This document shows, piece by piece, positions 7,877 to 16,073 of a stretch of DNA of 64,000 nucleotides. The stretch spans positions 62,001 through 126,000 of the forward strand of contig NZ_FNBP01000011.1 of NCBI RefSeq assembly GCF_900102535.1, in the 5' to 3' direction. The stretch's first letter is position 1, and each line of letters begins with the position of its first letter. Under the pieces are notes generated by a model, which was not told where the DNA came from, ran no database searches, and saw only the letters and a list, made by a program, of their open reading frames with translations. Origin of the DNA: Sulfitobacter delicatus. GTDB taxonomy: Bacteria; Pseudomonadota; Alphaproteobacteria; Rhodobacterales; Rhodobacteraceae. A program made the translations under genes and the position numbers.

Positions 7877-9075
7877 CAGCGACGCCCCCATGCCATTTGG
7901 ATCGTCTGCTCCAGTTCATCGGCAACGCCGTTCACGCTGGTTAGAGCGCGATCAATCGTTTTCCTGATGAACTGGCCGGGATCAACTTCGTAGACGGTTT
8001 GCTGGGTCATTCCGGCGTCAGAGATTGCGGTAGACTTCAGCATGGGTTCAGTCATGACCTGGCCGGCGAGAATTGATCTCAGGTAGCCAGCCATTTGGGT
8101 CTGTGGCCCGTCTGACGGCTCATACCTTGTGATCAGGAATTTGACGAAATCCCATGTCACACGCCGTCCGATCGCTTCTTCCACGGCCTTTACCGTTTCT
8201 GACGCAAGTTTCAGGAATTGGCTCATGGAAGCGATGTCGAGCATGCCTGGCACGACGGTTACCAGGAGCCCCGTAGAGGCCGCCAATGCCGTGAGAGTGA
8301 GAAAGCCGAGTTGAGGAGGGCAGTCGATCAATACGATGTCGTAATCTGCCTCTACCTCCTCGAGCGCCAAGGCGAGGCGCTCCGCAAAAATGGGCTGCAT
8401 CCGACGGGCGAGCGCGTTTGCTGTCTCGGTTTCGTACTCCGAGAGCATCAAGCCCGCCGGAACCATGTCGAGCTTGTGAAAGTAGGTCTTTTGGATCACG
8501 TCAGAGAGCGGAACCTGATCCTCATATTTCAGAGCATCATAGATTGTTCCGCCCTCGGCGAACTCGAGCTCAGGCCGAAAGCCGAAAAATGTGGTCAAAC
8601 TTGCTTGCGGATCGAGATCCAGGACCAAAACACGGTAGCCGCGCAAGGCATAACGCTGTGCAAGATGTATCGTCGCTGTTGTTTTCGACGAACCACCTTT
8701 GAAATTGACGACCGATAGCACCTGAAGTCGGTCGCCATCGCGTCGACCTGGCCGATACGATTCGGCGTTCTTTCCTGTGCGCTCCAAGATGTTGCGCACT
8801 TCGTCCACTTCTTGGGCTGTGTAGAACCGGTGCCCGCGGTTATCAGTATGCACTTCCGGGAAGCTACCGTCCTTGTGCCGGTTGCGCAGGTTAGACGTGC
8901 TTACGCGCAGGAGACCGGCAACTTCGGTCGAGCTGAAACGCCGCAAGGCTTTACGCTCTTCGGGTTCGAAGGCGATCTTCATCTGCCGATCCAAGGACTC
9001 GGCCAGATTGTCGGCAAACGTGCCGATGTCAGAAGAGCCTATGCCTTGCGCATATCCAACGTTTCGATCATCCAT
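7876..9075 (-). CDS. repA: Plasmid partition ATPase RepA (ParA family, MerR-like N-terminal HTH)
   Basis: 399 aa. Residues about 45-90 form a MerR-like DNA-binding helix-turn-helix ('FSSTEVAGLLRVSTSNLRNR'). The deviant Walker A motif KGGSSKT is at 126-132, the A' region is 'VLDLDPQASL' and Walker B is 'VLIDCPPQLG'. RepA proteins of repABC plasmids repress their own operon with RepB as corepressor and drive segregation. First gene of the operon. The palindromes upstream at 9138 and 9227 are candidate operators. Confidence 0.94.
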   Translation of the reverse strand: MDDRNVGYAQGIGSSDIGTFADNLAESLDRQMKIAFEPEERKALRRFSSTEVAGLLRVSTSNLRNRHKDGSFPEVHTDNRGHRFYTAQEVDEVRNILERTGKNAESYRPGRRDGDRLQVLSVVNFKGGSSKTTATIHLAQRYALRGYRVLVLDLDPQASLTTFFGFRPELEFAEGGTIYDALKYEDQVPLSDVIQKTYFHKLDMVPAGLMLSEYETETANALARRMQPIFAERLALALEEVEADYDIVLIDCPPQLGFLTLTALAASTGLLVTVVPGMLDIASMSQFLKLASETVKAVEEAIGRRVTWDFVKFLITRYEPSDGPQTQMAGYLRSILAGQVMTEPMLKSTAISDAGMTQQTVYEVDPGQFIRKTIDRALTSVNGVADELEQTIQMAWGRR

Positions 9076-9137
9076 ATCCTGCCGCCCGCTCTTGGCCTCT
9101 GTTAAGGCTCTTGATCATTTTGACGACGCACAACGTG

Positions 9138-9159
9138 TCTGACGCAATTTGCCGTCAGA
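9138..9159. promoter_or_regulatory. Inverted repeat, candidate RepA/RepB operator
   Basis: TCTGACG (9138-9144) and CGTCAGA (9153-9159) around CAATTTGC, 63 bp upstream of the repA start codon. Placement fits an autoregulatory operator of the repABC operon. Confidence 0.45.
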
Positions 9160-9216
9160 ATGGGAATGCCACGATCCAGCGAGTCCGGCAAGAAGAATCT
9201 AGATGTAGTGCAAAAG

Positions 9217-9225
9217 TTATCCACA
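9217..9225 (+). other. DnaA box
   Basis: TTATCCACA is a perfect match to the DnaA box consensus TTATNCACA. It is next to a perfect palindrome CACCTATAGGTG (9227-9238) and 20-40 bp from an AT-rich stretch. Confidence 0.5.
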
Positions 9226-9416
9226 GCACCTATAGGTGTTGCCGCGTAAAAAAATCAGCAAGTCATTGATATAGATATATTAAATGCAGATCTAACCGAA
9301 TCGAGTCGCTACTCTGTTGAGTTGGCACAATAGCAGCTAACCCCAAGCAACTAATGGCACTTTCTGCCTCCTGCGGAGTTTTCTCCCAGTGAAATTTTTT
9401 GGATTCGGGTCAGAAG

Positions 9417-10325
9417 CTACACCTGATCTTGGCTCGATTCGTACGGCATGAGGCCAAGTCGTTCCGCCCGCTCCAACAGCATTTTCACCGAAGACGGCTG
9501 CCAGCTTGTCCGCCCGCGTGGCGTGCGCTCGCGCATCGCTTTCAGGCGGGTGCAGATCGCCTGAAGCGTGATGTCGGGATCCGCGCCCTTGATGGCAGCG
9601 ACGATGGCGGGCAAGCGATCGTCCGTTTCGCGGCGCCCGGCGCGGGCCAGTACCTCGGCAGGCAGGAAGCCGTCGCGGACATAGGCCTTCACAGCGCGTA
9701 GCAGGCGGCTTTGGGTCCAGCGACGCGCCTCAGGCAAGGGGCCGTTGATGATGCGCAACACATCCTCCCAAGCCAAGTCGGGGCGCAACCGGCGCACATG
9801 AGGCACCCAGTCTTGAGCCGTCTCGTTCAGCCGCTCCATATAGCCGTCCTGTCGCGCGAGCCGCACCTTGCGAAGAGCGGCAGGGTCTTTGGCCCGCAGT
9901 CCGGGGTTTCCGCCCACGCGGCCCTTTGAGCGCGCGCTGGCGAGGCCGGCCTTGGTGCGTTCCCGGATGAGGGCGCGCTCGAACTCGGCCGCAGCGCCCA
10001 AGACCTGCAGCGTGAACTTGCCCTGCGGGGATCCAGTGTCGATCGGGTCCAGGATCGAGCGAAAGAACGCGCCCTTGGCCTCAAGCCGCTCGATCACCTC
10101 CAGCAGATGCGACAGGGATCGCGCGAGGCGATCAATCCGCACGACGACCAGCGTGTCGCCCTTTGATACGCGTTCCAGCACCCGCGCCAGTACCGGCCGT
10201 GCACGATTGCCGCCAGACGCCTGTTCTTCATGGATCTCGGCGCAGCCCGCAGATTTCAGAGCCTGCGACTGGGGCAGGGGGGTCTGATCCTCGGTGGATA
10301 CGCGGGCATAACCGATCAGGGGCAT
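9417..10325 (-). CDS. Serine recombinase (resolvase/invertase family) with C-terminal extension
   Basis: 302 aa from the ATG at 10325, which starts the domain as 'MPLIGYARVSTEDQ' with catalytic Ser10. Resolvase motifs follow: 'VVVRIDRLARS' (the conserved R/D region), 'GKFTLQVLGAAAEFERALIRERT' (the E helix) and 'AGLASARSKGRVGG'. About 150 residues follow in place of the short Hin/Tn3 HTH. They contain two helix-rich repeats ('VLRIINGPLPEARRWTQSRL', 'LQAICTRLKAMRERTPRG') that resemble HTH modules. It may act in plasmid multimer resolution or in moving a lost element. Repeats at 10362-10380 may be part of its site. Confidence 0.85.
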   Translation of the reverse strand: MPLIGYARVSTEDQTPLPQSQALKSAGCAEIHEEQASGGNRARPVLARVLERVSKGDTLVVVRIDRLARSLSHLLEVIERLEAKGAFFRSILDPIDTGSPQGKFTLQVLGAAAEFERALIRERTKAGLASARSKGRVGGNPGLRAKDPAALRKVRLARQDGYMERLNETAQDWVPHVRRLRPDLAWEDVLRIINGPLPEARRWTQSRLLRAVKAYVRDGFLPAEVLARAGRRETDDRLPAIVAAIKGADPDITLQAICTRLKAMRERTPRGRTSWQPSSVKMLLERAERLGLMPYESSQDQV

Positions 10326-10361
10326 CAAAACAGTCCTTTTGCAGTTTAATGCATCGCTACT

Positions 10362-10380
10362 AAACGACCGTTTGTAAACG
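10362..10380. promoter_or_regulatory. Interleaved inverted repeats upstream of the recombinase
   Basis: AAACG-AC-CGTTT-GT-AAACG: two overlapping inverted repeats sharing the middle CGTTT arm, 37 bp upstream of the recombinase ATG. The arrangement suggests an operator or half of a res-type site. No other gene is present in the gap 10326-10551. Confidence 0.4.
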
Positions 10381-10551
10381 GATGCAAGGGCGCTCTCTGT
10401 GGCGCTGTTTACTGGAATACCCTTGGTTTCCATACAGCGAGCGCGATCAGAGAGCCCTCCCCGACCATCGCCCGCGCGTGCTATATAGGTAGCGAGGGAG
10501 CACTCTGACAAAACTCTTGGGTAAAGTGCAAAATGGCAGTATTTTGCGCAT

Positions 10552-11619
10552 ATGAAGCCTCAAGCGCCCGCCAACTCTGATGATTCTGATGCTCTCTTCC
10601 TCGACGCTGAGGAGGTGGAACAGTCGCCCGAGAACGATCTTTGGTTCCTGCCCGGTCCCATGGAAGAGGAGCCGGATTATCTGCCCCCCGGACCACGGGC
10701 CGAGCCGCGTGAAGCTGAGGCTCTCGACGATTGGCGGAAAGCAGAGGCGGGTCATGTCGCGCATCTTGCCCGTGTGGCCGGTCGCGTCGGGGCGCTAGAC
10801 GACCGTCTGAAGCGTGGCCCGGAAGGCTGGCGGCACAGGCTTGCGTTGATCGAGGCGGCAGACCTCAGCTGGTTTGCAGGCGACCGAATTGGCCCGGATC
10901 GGCTGGCGCTCTGGATATCCATGCGCTTGTCCGGCGTGCAGGACGACACCGCAGCGCATGCACGTGTCGGATGGGCGGTGCGGCGTCTTACAGGCGGTCC
11001 CGGCCCAGAGGTGGACCTGTCCGCCTTCCTCGATCGCCGTGACCCCGAAAACATGGTGGATGAAGCCGAGCCCTTCGCGGATCGCGCGGGCGGGTGGCTT
11101 GACCTGATGGCACAAGCCGCCGACCTGCACCCGATCACGCGTGCCTGCATGGGGTTTCACCTCTGGAGCCTCGCGGGCCTCGGACAGCAGAGCGACGGAA
11201 TGGAAGCGGCGGTCACGGCGTCGCGCATTGCCGCGCATGAGGGCGAGGGGGCGATATTCGCACCCCTGGCCATGGGTGGGGCGGGGGCACTGCGCACCGG
11301 CGGCCCACCCGCTAACCGCCTGGCGCGCTGGCTCGACGGGATGGAAACGGCATGCCTGACCGCGATGCGTCACCTCGACGATATTGAGACATGGTCGGCG
11401 CGGGCGGAAGCCGAGATGAGCCCGCTCTCGGGCAAGACGCCACCAGCCCTGCGCGAAGTGCTGACCGACTGGCCCCTGGTCTCTGCCCCCATGGCCGAGG
11501 CCCTGACCGGAGCCAGCCGCGCCGCTGTCCAGCGCAACCTCGCCTGGATGGAAGCGCGGAATCTGGTCCGCGAGCTAACAGGGCAAGGACGGTTCCGAAT
11601 GTGGCGCGCCACAAACTGA
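10552..11619 (+). CDS. DUF1612 / helix-turn-helix plasmid protein
   Basis: 355 aa. The middle region ('WRHRLALIEAADLSWFAGD', 'LALWISMRLSG') and the C-terminal winged-helix part ('APMAEALTGASRAAVQRNLA' then 'RELTGQGRFRMWRA') fit the DUF1612 + HTH proteins found on rhizobial and roseobacter plasmids. The N-terminal 60 residues are acidic and low in complexity. The function is unknown; the HTH suggests regulation. It is divergent from the recombinase. Confidence 0.65.
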   Translation: MKPQAPANSDDSDALFLDAEEVEQSPENDLWFLPGPMEEEPDYLPPGPRAEPREAEALDDWRKAEAGHVAHLARVAGRVGALDDRLKRGPEGWRHRLALIEAADLSWFAGDRIGPDRLALWISMRLSGVQDDTAAHARVGWAVRRLTGGPGPEVDLSAFLDRRDPENMVDEAEPFADRAGGWLDLMAQAADLHPITRACMGFHLWSLAGLGQQSDGMEAAVTASRIAAHEGEGAIFAPLAMGGAGALRTGGPPANRLARWLDGMETACLTAMRHLDDIETWSARAEAEMSPLSGKTPPALREVLTDWPLVSAPMAEALTGASRAAVQRNLAWMEARNLVRELTGQGRFRMWRATN

Positions 11620-11672
11620 CTGTCGAAGCGATCTGTGCGGCGCCCATGTCGCGTCTATCCGCAGCACGGCTG

Positions 11673-11694
11673 AAACGGTGAGGAGCACCGTTTT
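11673..11694 (+). terminator. Hairpin terminator after the DUF1612 gene
   Basis: AAACGGTG (11673-11680), loop AGGAG, CACCGTTT (11686-11693) followed by one more T. The T-tract is short, so termination may be partial. Confidence 0.45.
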
Positions 11695-11702
11695 GCAGAT
11701 GC

Positions 11703-11810
11703 TCGAGGTCAAAGAGTTCGGCTGATCGGCTGAGACAATTCGGCTATCGCAGCGTCCCCAACTACCATGAAAGCATTGTCGACTGGGTCGTGACCGGTCT
11801 ACCAATATAA
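11703..11810 (+). pseudogene. Remnant of a rhodanese-like domain (C-terminus only)
   Basis: The frame reads 'SSADRLRQFGYRSVPNYHES' then 'IVDWVVTGLPI' and stops at 11808. This matches the end of rhodanese domains (C-S-x-A, L-x-x-x-GY-x-x-V, then DW-x-x-GLP), but the catalytic Cys and everything before it are missing and no start codon is in place. It is probably debris from an earlier rearrangement at this junction. Confidence 0.45.
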
Positions 11811-11917
11811 ACCGGACAGACCATACAACGCTCCAAGCGACGAACGAGCCGTTGTCGCAATGGCCTGTCCAGTGATGTCTTCTTGAAGATTGCCTTCGGA
11901 AAGAGCAGGGGCAGGAC

Positions 11918-12910
11918 ATGAAGCTGCAAAATCTCGAACGCCATCAAGCCTGGATCTACCTCGCTGCCATCCTTTCCGGTCTGGTCTTGGGCTCGCTCGC
12001 CCCCGGTATCTCGGGGGTGTTCGAGGCACTGCTGTGGCCGGTGCTGGGGCTTATGCTTTTCACTACCTTCGCTCAGATGCCGCTCGCGCACCTGCCGCGC
12101 GCGACGCGCGACCGGCGTTTCATCGGCACCATGCTGATCGGCAATTTCGTCCTGGTGCCGCTGCTGGTCTGGGGGCTGATCGCGTTCCTGCCTGACGATC
12201 CTGCGCTTCGGCTCGGGGTGCTTGTCGTGCTGCTGGTGCCCTGCACCGACTGGTTCATCACATTCACCCATCTCGGTCGCGGCGATGCGGTGCGTGCCGC
12301 GTCCGCGACACCGATCCTCCTCGCGGTTCAGTTCGCCTGTCTGCCGCTCTTCCTTTGGCTCTTTCTCGGCGAGGCATTCCTTGAGCTTCTCGCCGCCGAC
12401 CGCATTGCCGCCGTCTTTGCGGCGCTTGTCCTGCTGCCGCTCACAGCGGCTTTCCTGCTGGAGCGTTGGGCAGAGGCGCGCCCGGAGCGGGCCGTGATAG
12501 TAAATCGCCTCGCCTGGCTGCCGGTTCCGCTTCTGGCTGTCGTGGTGTTCCTGATCGCGGCCTCGCAAGTCGACGCGGTAAGGGATGCGCTGCCGGTTCT
12601 GGCGCAGGTGGCGGGCGTCTACGTCGCCTACCTCGTCGCCGCAGCTCTTCTCGGTGCGGCGACCGGGCGGGCGGCCGGATTGCCCGCTAGCGGGCGACGA
12701 ACGGTCATATTCTCGCTCGGAACCCGCAACTCCTTCGTCGTACTTCCGCTGGTGCTGGTGCTTAGACCGGAGTGGAACGTGGCGGCCGTTGTCATCGTCT
12801 TCCAGTCGCTCGTCGAGCTCTTCGGCATGGTCGCCTATCTGTGGATCGTGCCGCGCTATCTGGTCCCCGAACACGCGGCGAACACGCAGGACTCCGCGGG
12901 GAACGAATGA
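11918..12910 (+). CDS. Arsenic-resistance-type permease of the bile acid:sodium symporter (BASS/ACR3) superfamily
   Basis: 330 aa with about ten membrane segments. Conserved elements include 'WPVLGLMLFTTFAQMPL' near TM2 and 'LVPCTDWFITFTHLGRGD' in the fourth segment, where ACR3 proteins carry the essential Cys; a second conserved stretch is 'FSLGTRNSFVVLPLVL'. Proteins of this group are usually labelled arsenic resistance protein. The substrate is not shown here, and no arsR or arsC is nearby. An AGGGGCAGG site precedes the ATG. It lies just before the mercury operon. Confidence 0.72.
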   Translation: MKLQNLERHQAWIYLAAILSGLVLGSLAPGISGVFEALLWPVLGLMLFTTFAQMPLAHLPRATRDRRFIGTMLIGNFVLVPLLVWGLIAFLPDDPALRLGVLVVLLVPCTDWFITFTHLGRGDAVRAASATPILLAVQFACLPLFLWLFLGEAFLELLAADRIAAVFAALVLLPLTAAFLLERWAEARPERAVIVNRLAWLPVPLLAVVVFLIAASQVDAVRDALPVLAQVAGVYVAYLVAAALLGAATGRAAGLPASGRRTVIFSLGTRNSFVVLPLVLVLRPEWNVAAVVIVFQSLVELFGMVAYLWIVPRYLVPEHAANTQDSAGNE

Positions 12911-12979
12911 TCGCAAACAACGGCGCTGGCACCATTGTACGCTTGGCTGACATGCGTGGGCGTCCTCAACTATGGCCCT

Positions 12980-13402
12980 TCAGGTCACCTCCGTCAGCGC
13001 GTCGATCACAGGGCATTCAGGGACATCGTCACCGGTGCATTGCGCTACGGTGGAAGACAGCACGCGTTCAATGCGTTTGAGATCGTCGATCTTGGCGCGG
13101 ACCGAGGCGAGATGCGAAATTGCAAGACCCTGCACCTCTCCGCAGGTCTGGACCCCGCCATCGACCAATGCGAGCAGATCGCGGACTTCGTCCAGCGTGA
13201 ACCCCAGCTCGCGCGCCCGCATGATGAAGCGCAGGCGCCCGACATGGCTCTCGTCATAGGCCCGGTAATTCTTCGACGTGCGCGGCGGCTCGGGCATGAC
13301 GCCGATGTTCTCGTAGTAGCGGATGGTTTCGAGGTTGCATCCGGTCAGCTTGGCGAGATCTCCGCGCCTCAGGATCTTCACCGATCTGTGATGATTTTTC
13401 AC
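12980..13402 (-). CDS. merR: Mercury-responsive regulator MerR
   Basis: 140 aa from a GTG start preceded by AAGGGGG. The N-terminal winged helix ('LAKLTGCNLETIRYYENIGV') and long dimerisation helix are typical. Cys87 ('QTCGEV'), Cys122 and Cys130 ('AQC..., PECPV') occupy the three positions that bind Hg(II) in MerR. It is divergent from merT across a 75-bp gap with a MerR-type promoter. Confidence 0.93.
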   Translation of the reverse strand: MKNHHRSVKILRRGDLAKLTGCNLETIRYYENIGVMPEPPRTSKNYRAYDESHVGRLRFIMRARELGFTLDEVRDLLALVDGGVQTCGEVQGLAISHLASVRAKIDDLKRIERVLSSTVAQCTGDDVPECPVIDALTEVT

Positions 13403-13413
13403 ACCATACCCCC

Positions 13414-13444
13414 TTGAGCCTGTATCAACTACAGAGCCTAGTCT
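13414..13444 (+). promoter_or_regulatory. mer promoter-operator (MerR-type, 19-bp spacer)
   Basis: TTGAGC (13414-13419) and TAGTCT (13439-13444) are separated by 19 bases that hold the dyad CTGTA-tcaac-TACAG. The overlong spacer with a central dyad is the hallmark of MerR-activated promoters. It drives merT onward. Confidence 0.8.
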
Positions 13445-13477
13445 CAGATCATCACTGAGGCAAGGACGATTCGAACC

Positions 13478-13885
13478 ATGACTGAGACCACATTCGCGGG
13501 CTGGCAGACGGCAATGGACGAAACAGCGGCTGCCGACAAAAAAGCATGGGCGACAACCTGGCTCGGCGCGCTTGGCGCGCTGGCCATGACCTCATGCTGC
13601 ATCCTGCCGCTGGTGCTGGTCAGCTTCGGCGTCACCGGCGTGTTCATTGCGCAGCTGGGCGTTCTCTACCAGTACAAATGGATCACCTTCGCGTTGAGTG
13701 CCGCCTTTATCGGCTATGGATTTTACAAGGCCTACCGTCCGATCCCGGCCGCAGTCTGCGCGGATGGCACCTGCGCGCGTCCCATGAACCGGACACTCAT
13801 GCGATCCATTCTTTGGGTTGCCACCGCCATCGTCGCCGTCGCGATGATCTTTCCCTATCTCACCCCTTACCTTCTGTCCTACTGA
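13478..13885 (+). CDS. merT: Mercuric transport protein MerT
   Basis: 135 aa with three to four membrane segments. Cys40-Cys41 lie in the first segment ('TSCCILPL'), and Cys94/Cys99 lie in the cytoplasmic loop ('CADGTCARP'), as in MerT. It passes Hg(II) from MerP across the inner membrane to MerA. First gene of the operon, 13 bp before merP. Confidence 0.92.
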   Translation: MTETTFAGWQTAMDETAAADKKAWATTWLGALGALAMTSCCILPLVLVSFGVTGVFIAQLGVLYQYKWITFALSAAFIGYGFYKAYRPIPAAVCADGTCARPMNRTLMRSILWVATAIVAVAMIFPYLTPYLLSY

Positions 13886-13897
13886 AAGGCCGAACCC

Positions 13898-14203
13898 ATG
13901 AAGTCACTTCATCTTGCCCTTGCGGTCGTTGGAACTCTCGCAACTTTCCCCGCCAGCGCCGCCGAACAGCGCATCAATATCGGGGTCGGCGAACTGACAT
14001 GCCCGACCTGCTCCTACACGGTGGCGGTGGCCATGCGGGGCGTTCCCTCGGTCGAGATCATCGACTTCACGGAGGGAGAGGACTTTGGCACCGGCACCTA
14101 CATCGTCGCCTTTGATGACGAGGCCGCCGATCAGGACATGATCGTCGAAGCAATCCGCGCCACCGGCTATCCGGCGGACATCGTCGAGTCCGGCGATTCC
14201 TGA
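13898..14203 (+). CDS. merP: Periplasmic mercury-binding protein MerP
   Basis: 101 aa with a signal peptide ending in 'FPASAAEQ'. An HMA-like ferredoxin fold follows with Cys35-P-T-Cys38 in 'GELTCPTCSYTV'. The usual GMTC motif is changed to GELTC, which is common in alphaproteobacterial MerP. It would hand Hg(II) to MerT. Confidence 0.88.
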   Translation: MKSLHLALAVVGTLATFPASAAEQRINIGVGELTCPTCSYTVAVAMRGVPSVEIIDFTEGEDFGTGTYIVAFDDEAADQDMIVEAIRATGYPADIVESGDS

Positions 14204-14240
14204 TGGCATTCGCCGACCCGCACCCGAAGCTGGAGACAGC

Positions 14241-14618
14241 ATGACAAACATGAACAATAACAATGAACCCACGACCCTTTTGCGGCGCGGCCTCATCGGC
14301 AGCGTCGTTGTGGCGATCTGTTGCTTCACGCCGTTCCTAGTGCTGATCGTCGCCGGGTTCGGACTTTCTGCCATTGTTGGTTGGTTCGACTACGCGCTTT
14401 TCCCGATGCTCTTTGCCTCGCTGAGTGTGGTTGCATATGCCCTGTGGCAGCAAGCCGGCAGACCAGGGCACAGTCCGAAAGCCCTTCTCATCGGCTTGGC
14501 GGTTGTTCTTTCGGCTCTGCTGTTCTGGCTGGAGTTCCGCTTTGCTCTCCGGATCTCGGTTGCCGCCGCTTTGGCGGTGGCGGGATATGCGCTCTGGCTT
14601 AGAAAATCAGGCAGTTAA
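14241..14618 (+). CDS. merF: MerF-type mercury transporter with extended C-terminus
   Basis: 125 aa. 'AICCFTPFLVLIVAGFGLSA' followed by 'IVGWFDYALFP' is the MerF core, with Cys27-Cys28 in the first membrane segment. Classical MerF is about 80 aa with two membrane helices. Here 40 more residues add two further hydrophobic segments ('ALLIGLAVVLSALLFWLEF' and 'VAAALAVAGYALWL'). GGAGAC precedes the ATG. Confidence 0.82.
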   Translation: MTNMNNNNEPTTLLRRGLIGSVVVAICCFTPFLVLIVAGFGLSAIVGWFDYALFPMLFASLSVVAYALWQQAGRPGHSPKALLIGLAVVLSALLFWLEFRFALRISVAAALAVAGYALWLRKSGS

Positions 14619-14664
14619 GCAGTGAGCCAGATCAAGAGAAGCTGGCACAAGGAAAGGAACAGGT

Positions 14665-16014
14665 ATGACCAAGACGTATGACCTCATCGTGATCGGCGGC
14701 GGCACTGCTGGAAATGGCGTCGCCCGGATGGCGGCGAATGCCGGCTGGAGCGTCGCCAGCATCGACAGCGAGCCCCATGGCGGCACCTGCGCCCTGCGCG
14801 GCTGCGACCCCAAGAAAATGCTGATCGCGGTCACCGAGGGCGTTGAATGGACGGAAAACATGAAGGGCAAGGGGCTGGAGGCGCAACCTTCGGTCAACTG
14901 GCCCGACATGATCGCCTTCAAGCGCAGCTTCACCGACAACATGCCGCCTCGCATTGAAGGCGGGCTGGAAAAGGCCGGGATCGACGTCTTGCACGGAGAG
15001 GCGCGGTTTACCGGCCCCGATGGGATCGAGTTGAACGGCGAAACCCTGACGGCGAAGCATTTCCACATCGCCACGGGCGCGCGGCCGATGACGCTGAACA
15101 TTCCCGGCGAAGAGCATCTGACCACCAGCACCGAGTTTCTTGAACTGCCCGAGCGGCCCGACCGCATCGCCTTTGTCGGCGGTGGCTTCATCGCGATGGA
15201 ATTCTCCCATATCGTCAAGCGCGCCGGGGCCAGCGAAGTGACCGTGCTGGAGATGATGGATCGTCCCCTGGGCAATTTCGATCCCGACCTGGTCGAAATG
15301 CTGGTCGAAGGCACCGAGGAACTTGGCATTGATCTGCGCACCAATGCGAAGGTGGCGAAGATCGAGAAGCAGGGCGACGAATTCGTGGTCACCGTGGAAC
15401 GTCCCGACGGCACCGAAACGATCACTTGCGACCTGGTGGTGCATGGCACCGGCCGCGTGCCCAACATAGACGGGCTGAACCTCGAGGCCGCTGGCGTCGA
15501 ATACTCGCGCCGCGGCATCAAGGTGAGCAACGCGATGCGCACCACCAACCCGGCCATTTTCGCGGCCGGCGACTGCGCCGACAGCGGCCTCAATCTCACT
15601 CCCGTATCGGCGGCAGAGGGGCGCATCGCAGGCAAAAATCTTCTCGCCGGAGAGGACGCTAGGGAGATCAAATACCCGCCGATCCCGTCAGTGGTCTTCA
15701 CCCTGCCGATGGTGGCCACGGTAGGCTTGTCGGAAGCGGCGGCCAGGGAGCAGGGGCTGAAATTCGATGTGCAATTCGAGAAGACCGAAGGCTGGTATTC
15801 GTCGCTGCGCGTCGGCGCTAAACACACCGGATTCAAGGTTCTTGTCGAACAGGGCAGCGGCAAAATCCTCGGCGCGCATTTGATCGGGCCGGGATCCGAG
15901 GAACAGATCAACTTGCTCGCAATGGCCATGGGCACCGGACAGACCGCCAATCAGATCAAGGCCATGATTTTCGCTTATCCGAGCTATGCCTCCGACATCG
16001 GGTCGATGGTGTAA
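14665..16014 (+). CDS. FAD-dependent pyridine nucleotide-disulfide oxidoreductase (glutathione-reductase-like)
   Basis: 449 aa with two dinucleotide folds ('IGGGTAGNGVA' and 'VGGGFIAMEF') and the redox pair Cys42-x4-Cys47 in 'GGTCALRGCDPKK'. The FAD motif 'IFAAGDCAD' is present. The C-terminal interface ends 'IFAYPSYASDIGSMV', so the His-Pro-Thr found in glutathione reductase is Tyr-Pro-Ser here, and it lacks MerA's Cys-Cys tail. It lies inside the mer operon between merF and merA, so a role in supplying thiols or reducing Hg-thiolates is likely, but the substrate cannot be read from the sequence. Confidence 0.8.
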   Translation: MTKTYDLIVIGGGTAGNGVARMAANAGWSVASIDSEPHGGTCALRGCDPKKMLIAVTEGVEWTENMKGKGLEAQPSVNWPDMIAFKRSFTDNMPPRIEGGLEKAGIDVLHGEARFTGPDGIELNGETLTAKHFHIATGARPMTLNIPGEEHLTTSTEFLELPERPDRIAFVGGGFIAMEFSHIVKRAGASEVTVLEMMDRPLGNFDPDLVEMLVEGTEELGIDLRTNAKVAKIEKQGDEFVVTVERPDGTETITCDLVVHGTGRVPNIDGLNLEAAGVEYSRRGIKVSNAMRTTNPAIFAAGDCADSGLNLTPVSAAEGRIAGKNLLAGEDAREIKYPPIPSVVFTLPMVATVGLSEAAAREQGLKFDVQFEKTEGWYSSLRVGAKHTGFKVLVEQGSGKILGAHLIGPGSEEQINLLAMAMGTGQTANQIKAMIFAYPSYASDIGSMV

Positions 16015-16073
16015 TTTCAGAATTTTGGCCGGGCGACCGTCGCGATGTCCGGTCGCAGGCCAAGGAAGAAGAC

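Larger units (their letters stand above)
9076..9416. other. repA upstream control region (no gene)
   Basis: 341 bp between repA and the recombinase gene without a credible ORF. It contains a 22-bp imperfect palindrome at 9138-9159, a DnaA box, a 12-bp palindrome at 9227-9238, and an AT-rich run around 9245-9290 (a T/A tract then ATATAGATATATT). This should hold the repABC promoter on the minus strand. I could not fix its hexamers. Confidence 0.6.

Noticed and set aside
11762..12916. 384-aa open frame on the minus strand
   Set aside because: Antisense to the BASS/ACR3-type permease. The product is full of Arg, Glu and Gln, typical of a shadow of membrane helices.
14607..15950. 447-aa open frame on the minus strand
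   Set aside because: It is the antisense shadow of the disulfide reductase gene. The sense frame has full cofactor and redox motifs; the antisense product is Ser/Pro/Arg-rich with no domain.
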